DNA of 64,000 nucleotides from Lotus japonicus (GCF_012489685.1 NC_080042.1:13964150-14028149); one strand, 5' to 3'; counted from the first letter of the stretch, positions 47,571 through 58,460 are shown. Program-made: numbers and translations. The notes: generated from the sequence alone by a model not told the origin.

Positions 47571-49481
47571 ATGGCTGCCACCACCAGTGAAACTCAAAGA
47601 GATGGTTACAACGCAAAGCCTCCTATGTTCGATGGTCAAAGGTTCGAATATTGGAAAGATAGACTGGAAAGTTTCTTTCTGGGTTTCGATGCAGATCTCT
47701 GGGATATTATTGTGGATGGCTACGAGCGTCCAGTTGATGCAGATGGCAAGAAGATCCCAAGGTCAGAGATGACTGCAGATCAAAAGAAGCTGTACTCACA
47801 ACATCACAAAGCAAGAGCAATTCTTCTAAGTGCTATCTCCTATGAGGAGTACCAGAAGATTACAGATCGTGAGTTTGCTAAAGGCATTTTTGATTCTCTG
47901 AAGATGTCTCATGAAGGAAACAAGAAAGTCAAAGAATCAAAGGCATTGTCTTTGATCCAAAAGTATGAATCCTTCATCATGGAGCCAAATGAGTCCATTG
48001 AAGAAATGTTCTCCAGATTTCAACTGCTTGTAGCTGGCATACGTCCTCTCAACAAGAGCTACACAACAAAAGATCACGTCATAAGGGTCATCAGGTGTCT
48101 TCCTGAAAGTTGGATGCCTTTGGTGACTTCAATAGAGCTCACAAGAGATGTTGAGAATATGAGTTTAGAAGAACTCATCAGCATTTTGAAATGCCATGAG
48201 CTGAAGCGCTCAGAGATGCAAGATCTGAGGAAAAAGTCCATAGCCTTGAAATCCAAATCTGAAAAGGCTAAGGTTGAGAAGTCAAAGGCTCTTCAAGCTG
48301 AAGAAGAAGAATCTGAAGAAGCATCAGAAGATTCTGATGAAGATGAGCTGACTCTGATCTCCAAGAGACTCAACCGCATCTGGAAGCACAGGCAGAGCAA
48401 GTTCAAAGGCTCTGGAAAGGCAAGAGGAAAGTCTGAATCCTCAGGTCAGAAGAAGTCATCAATCAAGGAAGTCACTTGCTTTGAGTGCAAAGAATCAGGG
48501 CACTACAAAAGTGACTGTCCAAAATTGAAGAAGGACAAGAAGCCAAAGAAGCACTTCAAGACCAAGAAGAGTCTGATGGTGACATTCGATGAATCAGACT
48601 CAGAGGATGTTGACTCTGATGGTGAAGTCCAAGGACTCATGGCTATTGTCAAAGACAAAGGAACAGAGTCAAAGGAAGCTGTTGACTCTGACTCAGAATC
48701 AGAAGGAGATCCAGACTCTGACGATGAAAATGAGGTATTTGCTTCCTTCTCTACCTCTGAACTGAAACATGCTTTGTCTGATATCATGGATAAGTATAAC
48801 TCCTTGTTGTCTAAGCATAAGAAGCTGAAAAAGAACTTATCTGCTGTTTCTAAAACTCCTTCTGAACATGAGAAAATCATATCTGATTTGAAAAATGATA
48901 ACCATGCTTTAGTTAATTCTAACTCTGTGCTTAAGAATCAAATTGCAAAGTTAGAAGAAGTTATTGCCTGCGATGCCTCTGATAGTAAGCATGAATCTAA
49001 GTATGAAAAATCTTTTCAAAGATTCCTGGCTAAAAGCGTAGATAGAAGCTTAATGGCTTCAATGATCTATGGTGTAAGCAGAAATGGAATGCATGGCATT
49101 GGCTATTCTAAACCAATTAGAAATGAGCCTTCTGTATCTAAAGCTAAATCCTTGTATGAATGCTTTATTCCCTCTGGTACCATATTGCCTGATCCTGTAC
49201 CTGCTGAAGTTGCTAAAAACCCTCTTAAAAAGGGATCTTTCTCTATGACTAAATATCATGCAAATATTCCTTTAAAATATCATGTTGAGACACCCAAGGT
49301 GATCAGAACCTTTGGGGCAACTAACAAAAGAGGACCCAGAAAGTGGGTACCTAAGGACAAGATTATCTATGTTGCAGATATCCTTGATAGCTCCACTGAA
49401 ACACCAATCATGGTATCTGGACAGTGGATGCTCGCGTCACATGACGGGAGAAAAGCGTATGTTCCGAGAGCTGAAACTTAA
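47571..49481 (+). CDS. gag: Gag polyprotein of copy A (unspliced reading)
   Basis: 636 residues from ATG 47571. The N-terminal part (about 25-230) is a copia-type capsid ([27 protein letters not shown]). A Lys/Glu/Ser-rich linker leads to one zinc knuckle, C303-C306-H311-C316 ([14 protein letters not shown]), which binds RNA. From about residue 389 the reading runs through the candidate intron: a coiled coil, then [17 protein letters not shown] and RKWVPKDK, and ends in the overlap with pol ([18 protein letters not shown]). Gag forms the cytoplasmic virus-like particle. The C-terminal 248 residues exist only if the segment 48735-49377 is retained. Confidence 0.92.
   Translation: MAATTSETQRDGYNAKPPMFDGQRFEYWKDRLESFFLGFDADLWDIIVDGYERPVDADGKKIPRSEMTADQKKLYSQHHKARAILLSAISYEEYQKITDREFAKGIFDSLKMSHEGNKKVKESKALSLIQKYESFIMEPNESIEEMFSRFQLLVAGIRPLNKSYTTKDHVIRVIRCLPESWMPLVTSIELTRDVENMSLEELISILKCHELKRSEMQDLRKKSIALKSKSEKAKVEKSKALQAEEEESEEASEDSDEDELTLISKRLNRIWKHRQSKFKGSGKARGKSESSGQKKSSIKEVTCFECKESGHYKSDCPKLKKDKKPKKHFKTKKSLMVTFDESDSEDVDSDGEVQGLMAIVKDKGTESKEAVDSDSESEGDPDSDDENEVFASFSTSELKHALSDIMDKYNSLLSKHKKLKKNLSAVSKTPSEHEKIISDLKNDNHALVNSNSVLKNQIAKLEEVIACDASDSKHESKYEKSFQRFLAKSVDRSLMASMIYGVSRNGMHGIGYSKPIRNEPSVSKAKSLYECFIPSGTILPDPVPAEVAKNPLKKGSFSMTKYHANIPLKYHVETPKVIRTFGATNKRGPRKWVPKDKIIYVADILDSSTETPIMVSGQWMLASHDGRKAYVPRAET
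48735..49377 (+). other. Candidate intron between gag and pol of copy A
   Basis: Bounded by GAG/GTATTTGC and TATGTTGCAG/ATATCC. It is 643 nt, not a multiple of three, and its removal joins the gag frame to the pol frame exactly. The sequence is T-rich, as plant introns are, and the acceptor has a T-rich approach. Copy B lacks exactly this segment; copy C keeps part of it. It is open in the gag frame, so it is an exonic intron: retention gives long Gag, splicing gives Gag-Pol of 388 plus 1031 residues. Confidence 0.65.
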
Positions 49482-52473
49482 GCCTGGAGGCGAAGTTGGC
49501 TTTGGAGGAAATGAAAAGGGTAAAATTATTGGTACTGGTACTATTTGTGTAGATAGTAGTCCATGCATTGATAATGTTTTATTGGTAGACGGCTTAACAC
49601 ATAACTTATTGTCTATAAGTCAATTAGCTGACAAGGGTTATGATGTTATATTCAATCAAAAGTCCTGCCGGGCTGTAAGTCAGATCGATGGCTCTGTTCT
49701 GTTTAACAGCAAGAGGAAGAACAACATTTATAAGATCAGATTATCTGAGTTGGAGGCTCAGAATGTGAAGTGCCTTCTGTCTGTTAATGAAGAGCAGTGG
49801 GTATGGCATAGACGGTTAGGGCATGCCAGTATGAGAAAGATTTCTCAGCTGAGCAAGCTAAACCTTGTCAGGGGCTTACCCAATCTGAAGTTCGCTTCAG
49901 ACGCTCTTTGTGAAGCATGTCAGAAAGGCAAATTCACAAAAGTCCCTTTCAAGGCAAAGAATGTTGTCTCAACCTCAAGGCCGTTAGAACTTCTGCATAT
50001 CGACCTGTTTGGACCAGTGAAAACTGAGTCTATAGGTGGCAAGAGATATGGGATGGTTATCGTTGATGACTATAGCCGCTGGACATGGGTAAAGTTTCTA
50101 ACCCGCAAGGATGAGTCTCATGCTGTGTTCTCTACCTTCATTGCTCAAGTGCAAAACGAGAAGGCTTGTAGAATTGTGCGTGTCAGAAGTGACCATGGTG
50201 GAGAGTTTGAGAATGACAAGTTTGAGAGTATGTTTGATTCCTATGGAATTGCACATGATTTCTCTTGTCCCAGAACTCCTCAACAAAATGGTGTTGTTGA
50301 GAGGAAGAACAGAACTCTTCAGGAGATGGCTAGAACCATGCTCCAAGAAACTGGCATGGCTAAGCACTTTTGGGCAGAGGCAGTAAATACAGCATGTTAC
50401 ATTCAGAACAGAATCTCTGTGAGACCAATTCTGAATAAGACTCCTTATGAATTGTGGAAGAACATAAAACCCAACATTTCTTATTTTCATCCTTTTGGCT
50501 GTGTTTGTTATGTTCTCAATACTAAGGATAGATTGCATAAATTTGATGCTAAATCTTCTAAGTGTCTATTACTTGGTTATTCTGATAGATCTAAAGGTTT
50601 TAGATTTTATAATACTGATGCTAAGACTATTGAAGAATCTATTCATGTTAGATTTGATGATAAGCTTGACTCTGACCAGTCAAAGCTAGTTGAAAAGTTT
50701 GCAGATTTAAGCATTAATGTTTCTGACAAAGGCAAAGCTCCAGAGGAAGTTGAGCCAGAGGAAGATGAACCAGAGGAAGAAGCTGGTCCCTCTAACTCAC
50801 AAACTCTGAAGAAGAGCAGAATCACTGCAGCTCATCCTAAGGAATTGATTCTGGGCAACAAAGATGAACCAGTCAGAACCAGATCTGCCTTCAGACCCTC
50901 TGAAGAGACCTTGCTGAGTCTGAAAGGATTGGTGTCCTTAATTGAACCCAAGTCCATAGATGAAGCTCTTCAGGACAAGGATTGGATTCTGGCCATGGAA
51001 GAAGAATTGAATCAATTCTCCAAGAACGATGTTTGGAGCTTAGTGAAGAAGCCTGAGAATGTCCATGTTATTGGAACGAAATGGGTATTCAGAAACAAGC
51101 TAAATGAGAAAGGAGATGTAGTCAGAAACAAGGCAAGGCTAGTTGCTCAAGGCTACAGCCAGCAGGAAGGAATAGACTACACTGAAACATTTGCTCCAGT
51201 AGCAAGACTGGAGGCAATCAGACTATTGATTTCTTTCTCAGTAAATCACAACATAGTTCTACATCAGATGGACGTAAAAAGTGCCTTCCTAAATGGCTAT
51301 ATCTCAGAGGAAGTCTATGTTCATCAACCCCCAGGTTTTGAAGATGAAAAGAAACCAGACCATGTGTTCAAATTGAAGAAATCACTCTACGGTCTGAAGC
51401 AAGCTCCCAGAGCATGGTATGAGAGACTTAGCTCATTCCTTCTGGAGAATGAGTTTGTAAGGGGTAAAGTAGATACAACTCTCTTTTGCAAGACTTATAA
51501 AGATGATATCTTAATTGTGCAAATTTATGTTGATGATATTATATTTGGTTCTGCTAATCAATCTCTATGCAAAGAATTTTCTGAGATGATGCAGGCTGAA
51601 TTTGAGATGAGTATGATGGGAGAATTAAAGTACTTTCTGGGAATACAAGTTGATCAAACACCAGAAGGAACATATATCCATCAGAGCAAGTACACTAAGG
51701 AACTTCTGAAGAAGTTCAATATGCTGGAATCTACAGTGGCCAAGACTCCAATGCATCCAACATGCATTCTGGAAAAAGAAGATATAAGTGGTAAAGTATG
51801 TCAGAAGCTCTATCGTGGCATGATAGGTTCACTTCTGTACTTAACTGCATCTAGGCCAGACATATTATTTAGTGTTCATTTATGTGCTCGTTTCCAATCA
51901 GATCCAAGGGAAACCCACTTAACTGCTGTTAAGAGGATCCTAAGGTATCTGAAAGGCACCACTAACCTTGGCTTGATGTATAAGAAAACATCAGAGTATA
52001 AGCTTTCAGGTTATTGTGATGCTGATTATGCTGGAGATAGAACAGAGAGAAAAAGTACTTCTGGAAATTGTCAATTTCTGGGAAGCAATCTAGTCTCATG
52101 GGCAAGCAAGAGGCAATCAACCATTGCACTATCAACTGCAGAGGCAGAATATATCTCAGCAGCGATATGCAGCACTCAGATGCTCTGGATGAAACATCAG
52201 CTGGAGGATTATCAGATCCTTGAGAGCAATATCCCAATCTATTGTGATAACACTGCTGCAATTTCGTTGAGCAAGAATCCTATCTTGCATTCAAGGGCAA
52301 AGCACATTGAGGTAAAGTATCACTTCATTAGAGATTATGTGCAGAAGGGCGTACTTCTTCTGAAGTTTGTTGATACTGACCATCAATGGGCAGATATCTT
52401 TACAAAGCCCTTAGCTGAAGATAGATTTAATTTTATTCTGAAAAATCTAAACATGGACTTTTGTCCAGAGTGA
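49378..52473 (+). CDS. pol: Pol polyprotein of copy A: protease, integrase, RT, RNase H
   Basis: 1031 residues after the candidate acceptor; no ATG of its own is convincing, so it is probably made as Gag-Pol. Protease has the DSG triad (49420-49428). Integrase has the [16 protein letters not shown] zinc domain, then D (50001), D (50191) and E (50299), with 35 residues between the last two. RT has [11 protein letters not shown] and YVDDIIFG (51526 onward). RNase H has YCDADYAGD and AEAEY. The order protease-integrase-RT-RNase H is that of Ty1/copia. No stops or frame breaks. Expected to copy element RNA to DNA in particles and insert it in nuclear DNA. Confidence 0.96.
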   Translation: MSLIAPLKHQSWYLDSGCSRHMTGEKRMFRELKLKPGGEVGFGGNEKGKIIGTGTICVDSSPCIDNVLLVDGLTHNLLSISQLADKGYDVIFNQKSCRAVSQIDGSVLFNSKRKNNIYKIRLSELEAQNVKCLLSVNEEQWVWHRRLGHASMRKISQLSKLNLVRGLPNLKFASDALCEACQKGKFTKVPFKAKNVVSTSRPLELLHIDLFGPVKTESIGGKRYGMVIVDDYSRWTWVKFLTRKDESHAVFSTFIAQVQNEKACRIVRVRSDHGGEFENDKFESMFDSYGIAHDFSCPRTPQQNGVVERKNRTLQEMARTMLQETGMAKHFWAEAVNTACYIQNRISVRPILNKTPYELWKNIKPNISYFHPFGCVCYVLNTKDRLHKFDAKSSKCLLLGYSDRSKGFRFYNTDAKTIEESIHVRFDDKLDSDQSKLVEKFADLSINVSDKGKAPEEVEPEEDEPEEEAGPSNSQTLKKSRITAAHPKELILGNKDEPVRTRSAFRPSEETLLSLKGLVSLIEPKSIDEALQDKDWILAMEEELNQFSKNDVWSLVKKPENVHVIGTKWVFRNKLNEKGDVVRNKARLVAQGYSQQEGIDYTETFAPVARLEAIRLLISFSVNHNIVLHQMDVKSAFLNGYISEEVYVHQPPGFEDEKKPDHVFKLKKSLYGLKQAPRAWYERLSSFLLENEFVRGKVDTTLFCKTYKDDILIVQIYVDDIIFGSANQSLCKEFSEMMQAEFEMSMMGELKYFLGIQVDQTPEGTYIHQSKYTKELLKKFNMLESTVAKTPMHPTCILEKEDISGKVCQKLYRGMIGSLLYLTASRPDILFSVHLCARFQSDPRETHLTAVKRILRYLKGTTNLGLMYKKTSEYKLSGYCDADYAGDRTERKSTSGNCQFLGSNLVSWASKRQSTIALSTAEAEYISAAICSTQMLWMKHQLEDYQILESNIPIYCDNTAAISLSKNPILHSRAKHIEVKYHFIRDYVQKGVLLLKFVDTDHQWADIFTKPLAEDRFNFILKNLNMDFCPE

Positions 52474-52916
52474 AGATAGATCAGAACCTCTGACTATGAT
52501 ACTTCTTGATCAGAAGATGTCTAGTCCAGAAGGTAACTCAATCAGAGTGTGTGTGCCCACTGGTACTGACTCTGAAGCTGAGACAACAACACGTGCGTCA
52601 GAATTTCTGATGCATAGTTCCTTGTGCCCGTGTGACAGTCTGTTGTGATTGCGTGTAGATATGCTTATCTCCTGTGTGTGATTGTGTATTTTACTGTTAC
52701 TGTCCATCTTTAATTTTCAACCGTTGATCTTAAAGTGCTTTTTGAATCAACAACGGTTATTTGATAAAACCCACTATACACACACGTTCTCTCTCACTTC
52801 CGGTTTTCACTCTCGCACTCCCTGCCTTTCAAAACCGCCTCCTTCGTGATTTCTCTCTCGATCTCTCTTCATCCTTCAAACTTCATCTTCTACCTCAAAC
52901 CTTCAACCTCTTCAAA
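52474..52916 (+). other. Spacer between pol and ORF3, copy A
   Basis: No ORF. Ends in a CT-rich leader (CTCTCTC, TTCTCTC phrases near 52790-52870) before the ORF3 ATG, a composition also found in B and C. This could be an internal promoter or an untranslated leader for a subgenomic RNA, but no clear TATA box is present. Confidence 0.5.
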
Positions 52917-55766
52917 ATGGTGAGACAAACCAGAAGATCTACTGCAGATGCACCTCAGTTCCCTCACATGGTAGTCGGGTTGGCAACGGGTCAACGGGGC
53001 TCTGAGAACCCAGCACAAGAACAAGCTCAAGCTCAAGAGCAGGTTGTTCCTATTGCAGAACGGGGCTGTGCCGTTCACTGTGTATTTCCTCCTGAGGAAC
53101 TCCAAGTCCTGGCAGAATGGAGAATCAACTTCGACAACTTGGCTGCAAATGGGTTTGATCTCCGTCCTGAAGTCCAAGCTCAAGGTTGGGGAAACTACTT
53201 CAATCGACTTCGAGGACCGGTGTATGAGAAGCTAGTAAAGGAATTCTGGAAGCACGCTGATTGTGATGACACTCAGGTGGTCTCTTACATACTGGGTAGG
53301 AAGATCATCATCACGGAGAAGTCCTTCGTGAATCTGCTAGGTGCAGAAACTGCTCATGGGTATCGGTTCTCACTGACGGAATCGAAGCTGAAACCCAGAA
53401 CCAAGGACATCGTCAACAAGGCCCTGTACACCACCTTCAAACCGGGCAAGACGAGCTACAAAGTGATGGACCTTCAACCCAAACTCAGGGTCTGGCACAA
53501 GATCCTGCTCAACTGCATCAATCAACGACCAAAGGGCAGTTCTCCAGACTACATCAACTTCAATCAGAAGGCGATGCTGTTCTTCATTCAAGACAAGGAG
53601 AAGATCTGCCTTCCCTACTTCCTGTTCTCCTATTTGAAGGAATGCATCCGGAAGTCTCGCACCACCTCCTCCATCAAGTCAGCCATCAAATATATCCCTT
53701 TTGGGAGGCTGATCTCAGACTTTCTCATTGAAAGCAATTTGGTGCAAGATTTGATCAATGCTGGTTGCACAGAGGACTTGAGCACAATTGTCAGCGATGT
53801 CTTCACTGCCAACTCTCTGAAGAAGATGGGTTTGGTCCAGAAGAAGATTGCTCCTGCTCATGAGGACACATCTTCTGAGATCAGAGGAAGAAGAATGCCT
53901 CTGACTGACTACCCTCTGTGGACTCAAGCAGACCATCCTGAAGCCATCAGATGCTATGTTGAAGACCTCAGGGCTCAAGGATTCGAGATTGACCTTGATG
54001 ATTTCGTCAGCAGACTTCCACCAGCTCCAGAGTTTCCTTCTCCTCCCAAGAAGAAAACCAAGAGGAAGATGGTTCTGGACGAATCCTCAGAGGAATCTGA
54101 TGTCCCTCTGGTCAAGAAGGCGAAGAGCAAGCCTGATGATGATGATGGTGATGATAGTGAGGATGGTCCTCCAAAGAAGAAGCAGAAGAAAGTCAGAATT
54201 GTGGTGAAGCCTACTCGGGTGGAACCAGCTGCTGTAGAGGTCAGAAGTACTGAAGCTCCTGCCAGAGTGACTCGATCATCAGCACATACAAGTAAGCCTG
54301 CACTTACCTCTGATGATGATTTGAATTTATTTGATGCACTCCCAATTTCTGCCTTACTCCAACACTCTTCAAATCCCCTCACTCCTATTCCTGAATCCCA
54401 GCCAGCCGCACAACCCACCACTCCACCACATTCCCCAAGATCTTCATTCTTTCAACCTTCTCCTACTGAAGCACCACTCTGGAATTTGCTTCAGAACCAA
54501 CCCTCTAGGTCAGAAGATCCAACCTCTCTCCTTACCATTCCATACGACCCATTACCTTCTGAACCCATCATCCCCAACCAACCAGAACCCAAACCAACAG
54601 AACCACAACCCAGAACGTCTGATCACTCTGCTCCCAGAGCATCAGCACGTCCTGCTGTCAGAACCACGGATACAGACTCTTCATCAGCCTTCACACCTGT
54701 ATCCTTCCCCATCAATGTCTTTGACTCTCCTCCCTCCAATACCTCTGAATCACTTAGAAAATTCATGGAGGTTAGGAAAGAGAAGGTATCTGCCTTGGAA
54801 GACTATTACCTTACCTGTCCAAGCCCTAGGCAATATCCTGGCCCTAGACCTGAACGTCTAGTTGACCCAGATGAACCTATCTTGGCCAATCCTATCCAAG
54901 AGGCAGACCCCTTAGTCCAACAGGCTCACCCTGTCCCTGACCAACAAGAGCCAATTCAACCAGACCCTGAACCTGAACAATCAGTATCTAACCAATCCTC
55001 GGTTAGATCACCTCACCCTCTGGTTGAAACTTCAGACCCTCACCGTGGAACCTCTGAACCCAATGCTCCCATAATTAACATTGGTTCTCCACAAGGTGCC
55101 TCTGAAGCTCATAGCAGCAATCACCCAGCCTCTCCTGCACCCAACCTCTCCATCATTCCCTATACTCACCTTCAACCCACATCTCTCTCTGAGTGCATCA
55201 ATATTTTCAATCATGAAGCCTCCTTGAGGCTCCGCAATGTGCACGGTCAGACTGACCTCAGTGAGAATGCTGAAAATGTGGCTGATGAGTGGAACGAGTT
55301 GAGCACTTGGCTGGTGGCTCAGTTTCCCGTTATGCTGCAGCTCCTGCATGCAGAGGGAAGTCAGAGCATTGAGGCTGCAAAGCAAAGGTTTGCTAGGAGG
55401 GTGGCTCTTCATGAACTCGAACAGAGAACCAAGCTTCTTGAAGCCATTGAAGAAGCCAAGAGACAGAAAGAACAAGAAGAAGAAGCTGCCCGTCAAGCAG
55501 CAGCTCAGGCTGAACAAGCCAGACTTGAGGCAGAACGTCTTGAAGCTGAGGCTGAGGCAGAGCGACTTGCACCAGTTATGTTTATTCCTGCTGCTTCTGC
55601 TTCCATTCCAGAACCTCAAGCTGCTCAGAACGTTCCTTCCAGCTCTACTCCGACAAGCTCCTCCAGACTCGACATCATGGAACAACGTCTTGACACTCAT
55701 GAATCCATGCTGATTGAGATGAAGCACATGATGATGGAACTTCTGCGCCGTACTGACAAACCTTAG
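52917..55766 (+). CDS. ORF3 of copy A, env-position protein of unknown function
   Basis: 949 residues from ATG 52917 (a longer reading would need a TTG start). Residues about 45-245 form a conserved domain (CAVHCVFPPEELQVLAEWR, GWGNYFNRLRGPVYEKL, YFLFSYLKECIRKSR) that I associate with Pfam's putative plant transposon protein. Near 376 and 419 are basic stretches (PKKKTKRK, KKKQKK) that could be nuclear signals, next to acidic runs. Residues about 480-720 are Pro/Ser-rich. About 820-885 is a coiled coil (Glu/Ala/Gln-rich), and the end is MMMELLRRTDKP. SIRE elements have been said to encode an envelope-like protein here, but I see no signal peptide or membrane segment. Confidence 0.85.
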   Translation: MVRQTRRSTADAPQFPHMVVGLATGQRGSENPAQEQAQAQEQVVPIAERGCAVHCVFPPEELQVLAEWRINFDNLAANGFDLRPEVQAQGWGNYFNRLRGPVYEKLVKEFWKHADCDDTQVVSYILGRKIIITEKSFVNLLGAETAHGYRFSLTESKLKPRTKDIVNKALYTTFKPGKTSYKVMDLQPKLRVWHKILLNCINQRPKGSSPDYINFNQKAMLFFIQDKEKICLPYFLFSYLKECIRKSRTTSSIKSAIKYIPFGRLISDFLIESNLVQDLINAGCTEDLSTIVSDVFTANSLKKMGLVQKKIAPAHEDTSSEIRGRRMPLTDYPLWTQADHPEAIRCYVEDLRAQGFEIDLDDFVSRLPPAPEFPSPPKKKTKRKMVLDESSEESDVPLVKKAKSKPDDDDGDDSEDGPPKKKQKKVRIVVKPTRVEPAAVEVRSTEAPARVTRSSAHTSKPALTSDDDLNLFDALPISALLQHSSNPLTPIPESQPAAQPTTPPHSPRSSFFQPSPTEAPLWNLLQNQPSRSEDPTSLLTIPYDPLPSEPIIPNQPEPKPTEPQPRTSDHSAPRASARPAVRTTDTDSSSAFTPVSFPINVFDSPPSNTSESLRKFMEVRKEKVSALEDYYLTCPSPRQYPGPRPERLVDPDEPILANPIQEADPLVQQAHPVPDQQEPIQPDPEPEQSVSNQSSVRSPHPLVETSDPHRGTSEPNAPIINIGSPQGASEAHSSNHPASPAPNLSIIPYTHLQPTSLSECINIFNHEASLRLRNVHGQTDLSENAENVADEWNELSTWLVAQFPVMLQLLHAEGSQSIEAAKQRFARRVALHELEQRTKLLEAIEEAKRQKEQEEEAARQAAAQAEQARLEAERLEAEAEAERLAPVMFIPAASASIPEPQAAQNVPSSSTPTSSSRLDIMEQRLDTHESMLIEMKHMMMELLRRTDKP

Positions 55767-55917
55767 TTTTTAGGATCTCTTCTTTTTCTTCCTTTTCCTT
55801 TTTATTTAACGTTGTTTTATTTAAACTCTGTTTATTTACTTCTTTTAATTTGTTCACTTGTGATTCTATATGCATATATCTATATATATTTGTGTCACAT
55901 ATGTTTGCAAAACCTGT

Positions 55918-55923
55918 TTTATT
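55918..55923 (-). terminator. AATAAA signal after the antisense gene, copy A
   Basis: Minus-strand AATAAA, 56 bases after the antisense stop codon at 55980, at the place of the signal in copy B. Confidence 0.45.
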
Positions 55924-55979
55924 CATAATTGTTCTATGTTTACATCATATTTCTTTCCATCATACATTATTCCCTATGT

Positions 55980-56372
55980 CTAGAATGGAGGATCCTTCCT
56001 CATTCTTCTGCATTCTTGGCGCTGCTCCACTCTTTCCTTCTCCAGACGATCCAATGCATACTCTATGTTGCCGAGTTTGATGCTCAGCTTATCTTTTTCT
56101 AGACTATCTTCTGTCGTCTTGAGTCTCTTTTCCACAGTCTCCTTCTCTTCCAGCAGATTCAGCTCCCGCTGGCAAAGCTCCTGAATCTCTTCCACGAAGC
56201 AGAGGAACTCCTTCAGATCTTTCTCCATCTCTGGACCAAGATCTTCTTCAAGCAGTGTCTTCGTCAGCTCTTGTATGGTCTTTGTACCATCGGGATGCCT
56301 AATATTGAGGAACATATCTTCCTCAAACGCCTTCCTTCTGAGCTCTTCTAATGCCATTCTGTATGATGCCAT
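55980..56372 (-). CDS. Antisense coiled-coil protein of the SIRE-like element (copy A)
   Basis: 130 residues, convergent with ORF3 (213 bases between their stops). Starts MASYRMALEELRRKAFEED and ends RRMRKDPPF. Residues 60-120 are coiled-coil-like with many Glu, Lys and Leu. Same length as the ORF in B with about 36 substitutions and no indel; synonymous third-base changes are frequent. TATAAAA lies 51-57 bases upstream and AATAAA 56 bases downstream. It does not resemble Gag, Pol or ORF3. It may be a captured gene or an element-encoded regulator made from its own transcript. Extra antisense ORFs are known in some plant retroelements, but I know none like this in SIRE elements. Confidence 0.7.
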   Translation of the reverse strand: MASYRMALEELRRKAFEEDMFLNIRHPDGTKTIQELTKTLLEEDLGPEMEKDLKEFLCFVEEIQELCQRELNLLEEKETVEKRLKTTEDSLEKDKLSIKLGNIEYALDRLEKERVEQRQECRRMRKDPPF

Positions 56373-56422
56373 TTTTTTCTGAATATTATTCGAGGTGTGA
56401 AGCTTACCTTTCTCTCCAACGT

Positions 56423-56429
56423 TTTTATA
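56423..56429 (-). promoter_or_regulatory. TATA box of the antisense gene, copy A
   Basis: Minus-strand TATAAAA within GTGAAGCCTATAAAAACG. The same context occurs in B at 36545-36552. Confidence 0.6.
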
Positions 56430-57157
56430 GGCTTCACTTTCTCTCTGAAAGTTAATGCTCTTACAGTTTCTCGAGGTTAAGTTCTTGGTAACTGACCCTT
56501 CTATTTAATCACTTGACCGGTGGTAAACGTTCATCCCTTGCATTAACTCTTCTATTTATTATCGCCTCACTCTGATTCTTACATCGTCTTCATTTTCTTT
56601 AAACTTAGACCTTCTCTAAGGGGGAGTACCTTGTACTTCAAGCTAAGTTTTTCACACCCCGAGCTTTTTGCTTATGACAAAAAGGGGGAGTAAACCCAGT
56701 TTTTGATGTGTAAGATGTGTTAGTGTGACTTATTTTTCTTTTGGAGATTTTAAGAGTTCCACCTTCATGACCATAGATGTGTCACTGGGCAAATACAAGG
56801 AATACATTTCACTTCCTCTGAAGTGATTATAAGTTGGCTCTGATACCCAAGACTCTGATACCTTGTCCATGACTCTGATCACTTATGCGCTCTGATTATT
56901 CGTTTTTCATCTATGTCATAAGCTTTTCACTCTGAACTCTTATATAATTTAGCTCAGAATCTAGACTTTACTAACGTTTTCATCAAGTATTAGATTCAGG
57001 GGGAGCTAAGCTCAGAATCAAGCAGTGACTTGAATTCAGAATGAGCAAGATAAACTATTCACATCAGGATAAGTCTTATTCTATATCTCTAAACTCTGAG
57101 TGAATTCAGTTTAATGTTTAAGAATTGTTCATCAAAAATCTTAGTTTTGTCATCATC
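56430..57157. other. A 3' non-coding region
   Basis: Upstream of the antisense gene and before the polypurine tract. Contains two GGGGGAGTA blocks (near 56620 and 56685) and many CTCTGA phrases. No ORF. Confidence 0.55.
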
Positions 57158-57171
57158 AAAAAGGGGGAGAT
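57158..57171 (+). other. Polypurine tract of copy A
   Basis: AAAAAGGGGGAGAT directly before the 3' LTR; primes plus-strand DNA. Confidence 0.9.
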
Positions 57172-58460
57172 TGTAAGATCAAGTTTTGATCTAGTAGTAC
57201 AACTCTATGTTTTGATGATTACAAGTTAACCTTTTGATATGAACAATTGTGGTACTCTAACATGTTTTTCTGAGTGTGCTATTTACAGGCTCTGACCCTG
57301 ACTCAATTTCACACAAATCAGAAGCACTGTGTATAAAGGGTAACCCAAGCAACGCTTTCGCATTCACCATGTTCAGTATGAACAGTGGAAAAGCTTCAGA
57401 AGATCTGAAGCTATACAAACTCTGATGAGGACTCAGTCGCTAGAAGCTCTGATGATCCAGAAGTTCTGACAACCAAGAAACACTGAAGGTTCAGATGTTC
57501 TGATGGTGTAGAAGACTCTGAAGATCCAGAAGCTGAATAGTGGAAACTCTGAAGTCCAGAAGCAAGAAACTCTGAAGGCCATGTTCTTCCCTCTGAGTTC
57601 AGAATCAGAAGATACAATGGTCAGAGGATCTGTGCTTTCCCTCTGACTCTGATCAACCGGCTTCACAAGTTCCAATACGAAGCATTCCCCTGATCAGAAG
57701 TCTCCTAGGTTTAAAGGTCGCGTCGCTATCCAAGTACAAAAGCATATGTACTATCCTGACGACCTACCTAACAGTCTCAGACACAGCAGAAGCTGGATTT
57801 TCCAGAACTGCCCTCCAACGGTAGCATTTCCATGCAACGCTCAACCCTAATCCTTGGAGTATATATAGAGGCTGAAGATTGAAAGAAGCGGCTAGAACAA
57901 AAGAGAAGAAGTGAATACAAGAAGCAACACACGCGCAAGATATTCAAAATATTCTAAGCTTTCTTTCATCTTGTAATTTATTTAGTTTACACTCAGCTTA
58001 TTCAGAAGCAAACCCTTGTAAACACCAACCTCAAACAGTTGTTTGATTTTCCTTAAGGGACCGGGTAGGTCAGTATCCTTAAGAAGACTAAGAGAGTGAA
58101 TCTTAGTGGTGATTCCTTTAGGAGATCAAGGTTGATCGGATCCTAGAGAAGACTAAGAGAGTGAATCTTAGTGATAGCTAAGTCAGTGTATTGTTAGTCA
58201 CTTGTAGGTTTCAAGTGCAGCTGTAACAATTATCTGATTAGTGGATTGCCTTCATTCTAAGAAGGAAGAAATCACCTTAACGGGTGGACTGGAGTAGCTT
58301 GAGTGATTTATCAAGTGAACCAGGATAAAATTCTTGTGTGCTTTTCTATCTCCATCTTTTGCACTTAGTTCTCGAAAAGATTTGTTAAAATCTTTAAGGT
58401 GGTAGTTTTGTACTGAAAACGTTATTCAAACCCCCCTTTCTACCGTTTTTCATACCTTCA
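57172..58460 (+). repeat. 3' LTR of copy A
   Basis: 1289 bp, same length as the 5' LTR and identical as far as I can compare by eye. Confidence 0.97.

Larger units (their letters stand above)
46210..58460 (+). mobile_element. Intact SIRE-like Ty1/copia copy A, TSD TTGGG
   Basis: 12,251 bp. The two 1289-bp LTRs (46210-47498, 57172-58460) show no difference that I could find, so A is very young. TTGGG at 46205-46209 and 58461-58465. Order: LTR, PBS, gag, candidate intron, pol, spacer, ORF3, antisense gene on the other strand, polypurine tract, LTR. All ORFs are open. It fits the SIRE/Maximus lineage, whose members carry an extra ORF after pol. Confidence 0.97.

Noticed and set aside
49312..49481. 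Programmed frameshift between gag and pol
   Set aside because: Not excluded, but I saw no obvious slippery heptamer in the overlap, and copy B's precise loss of a GT-AG segment supports splicing better.
52761..52916. N-terminal extension of ORF3
   Set aside because: It would need a TTG start, its sequence is a CT-rich leader, and copies B and C support the ATG at 52917 by homology.
54331..54861. 176-residue ORF within ORF3, and similar ones at 55032-55727 and 53975-54421
   Set aside because: Out-of-frame or opposite-strand shadows of ORF3 with no domain.
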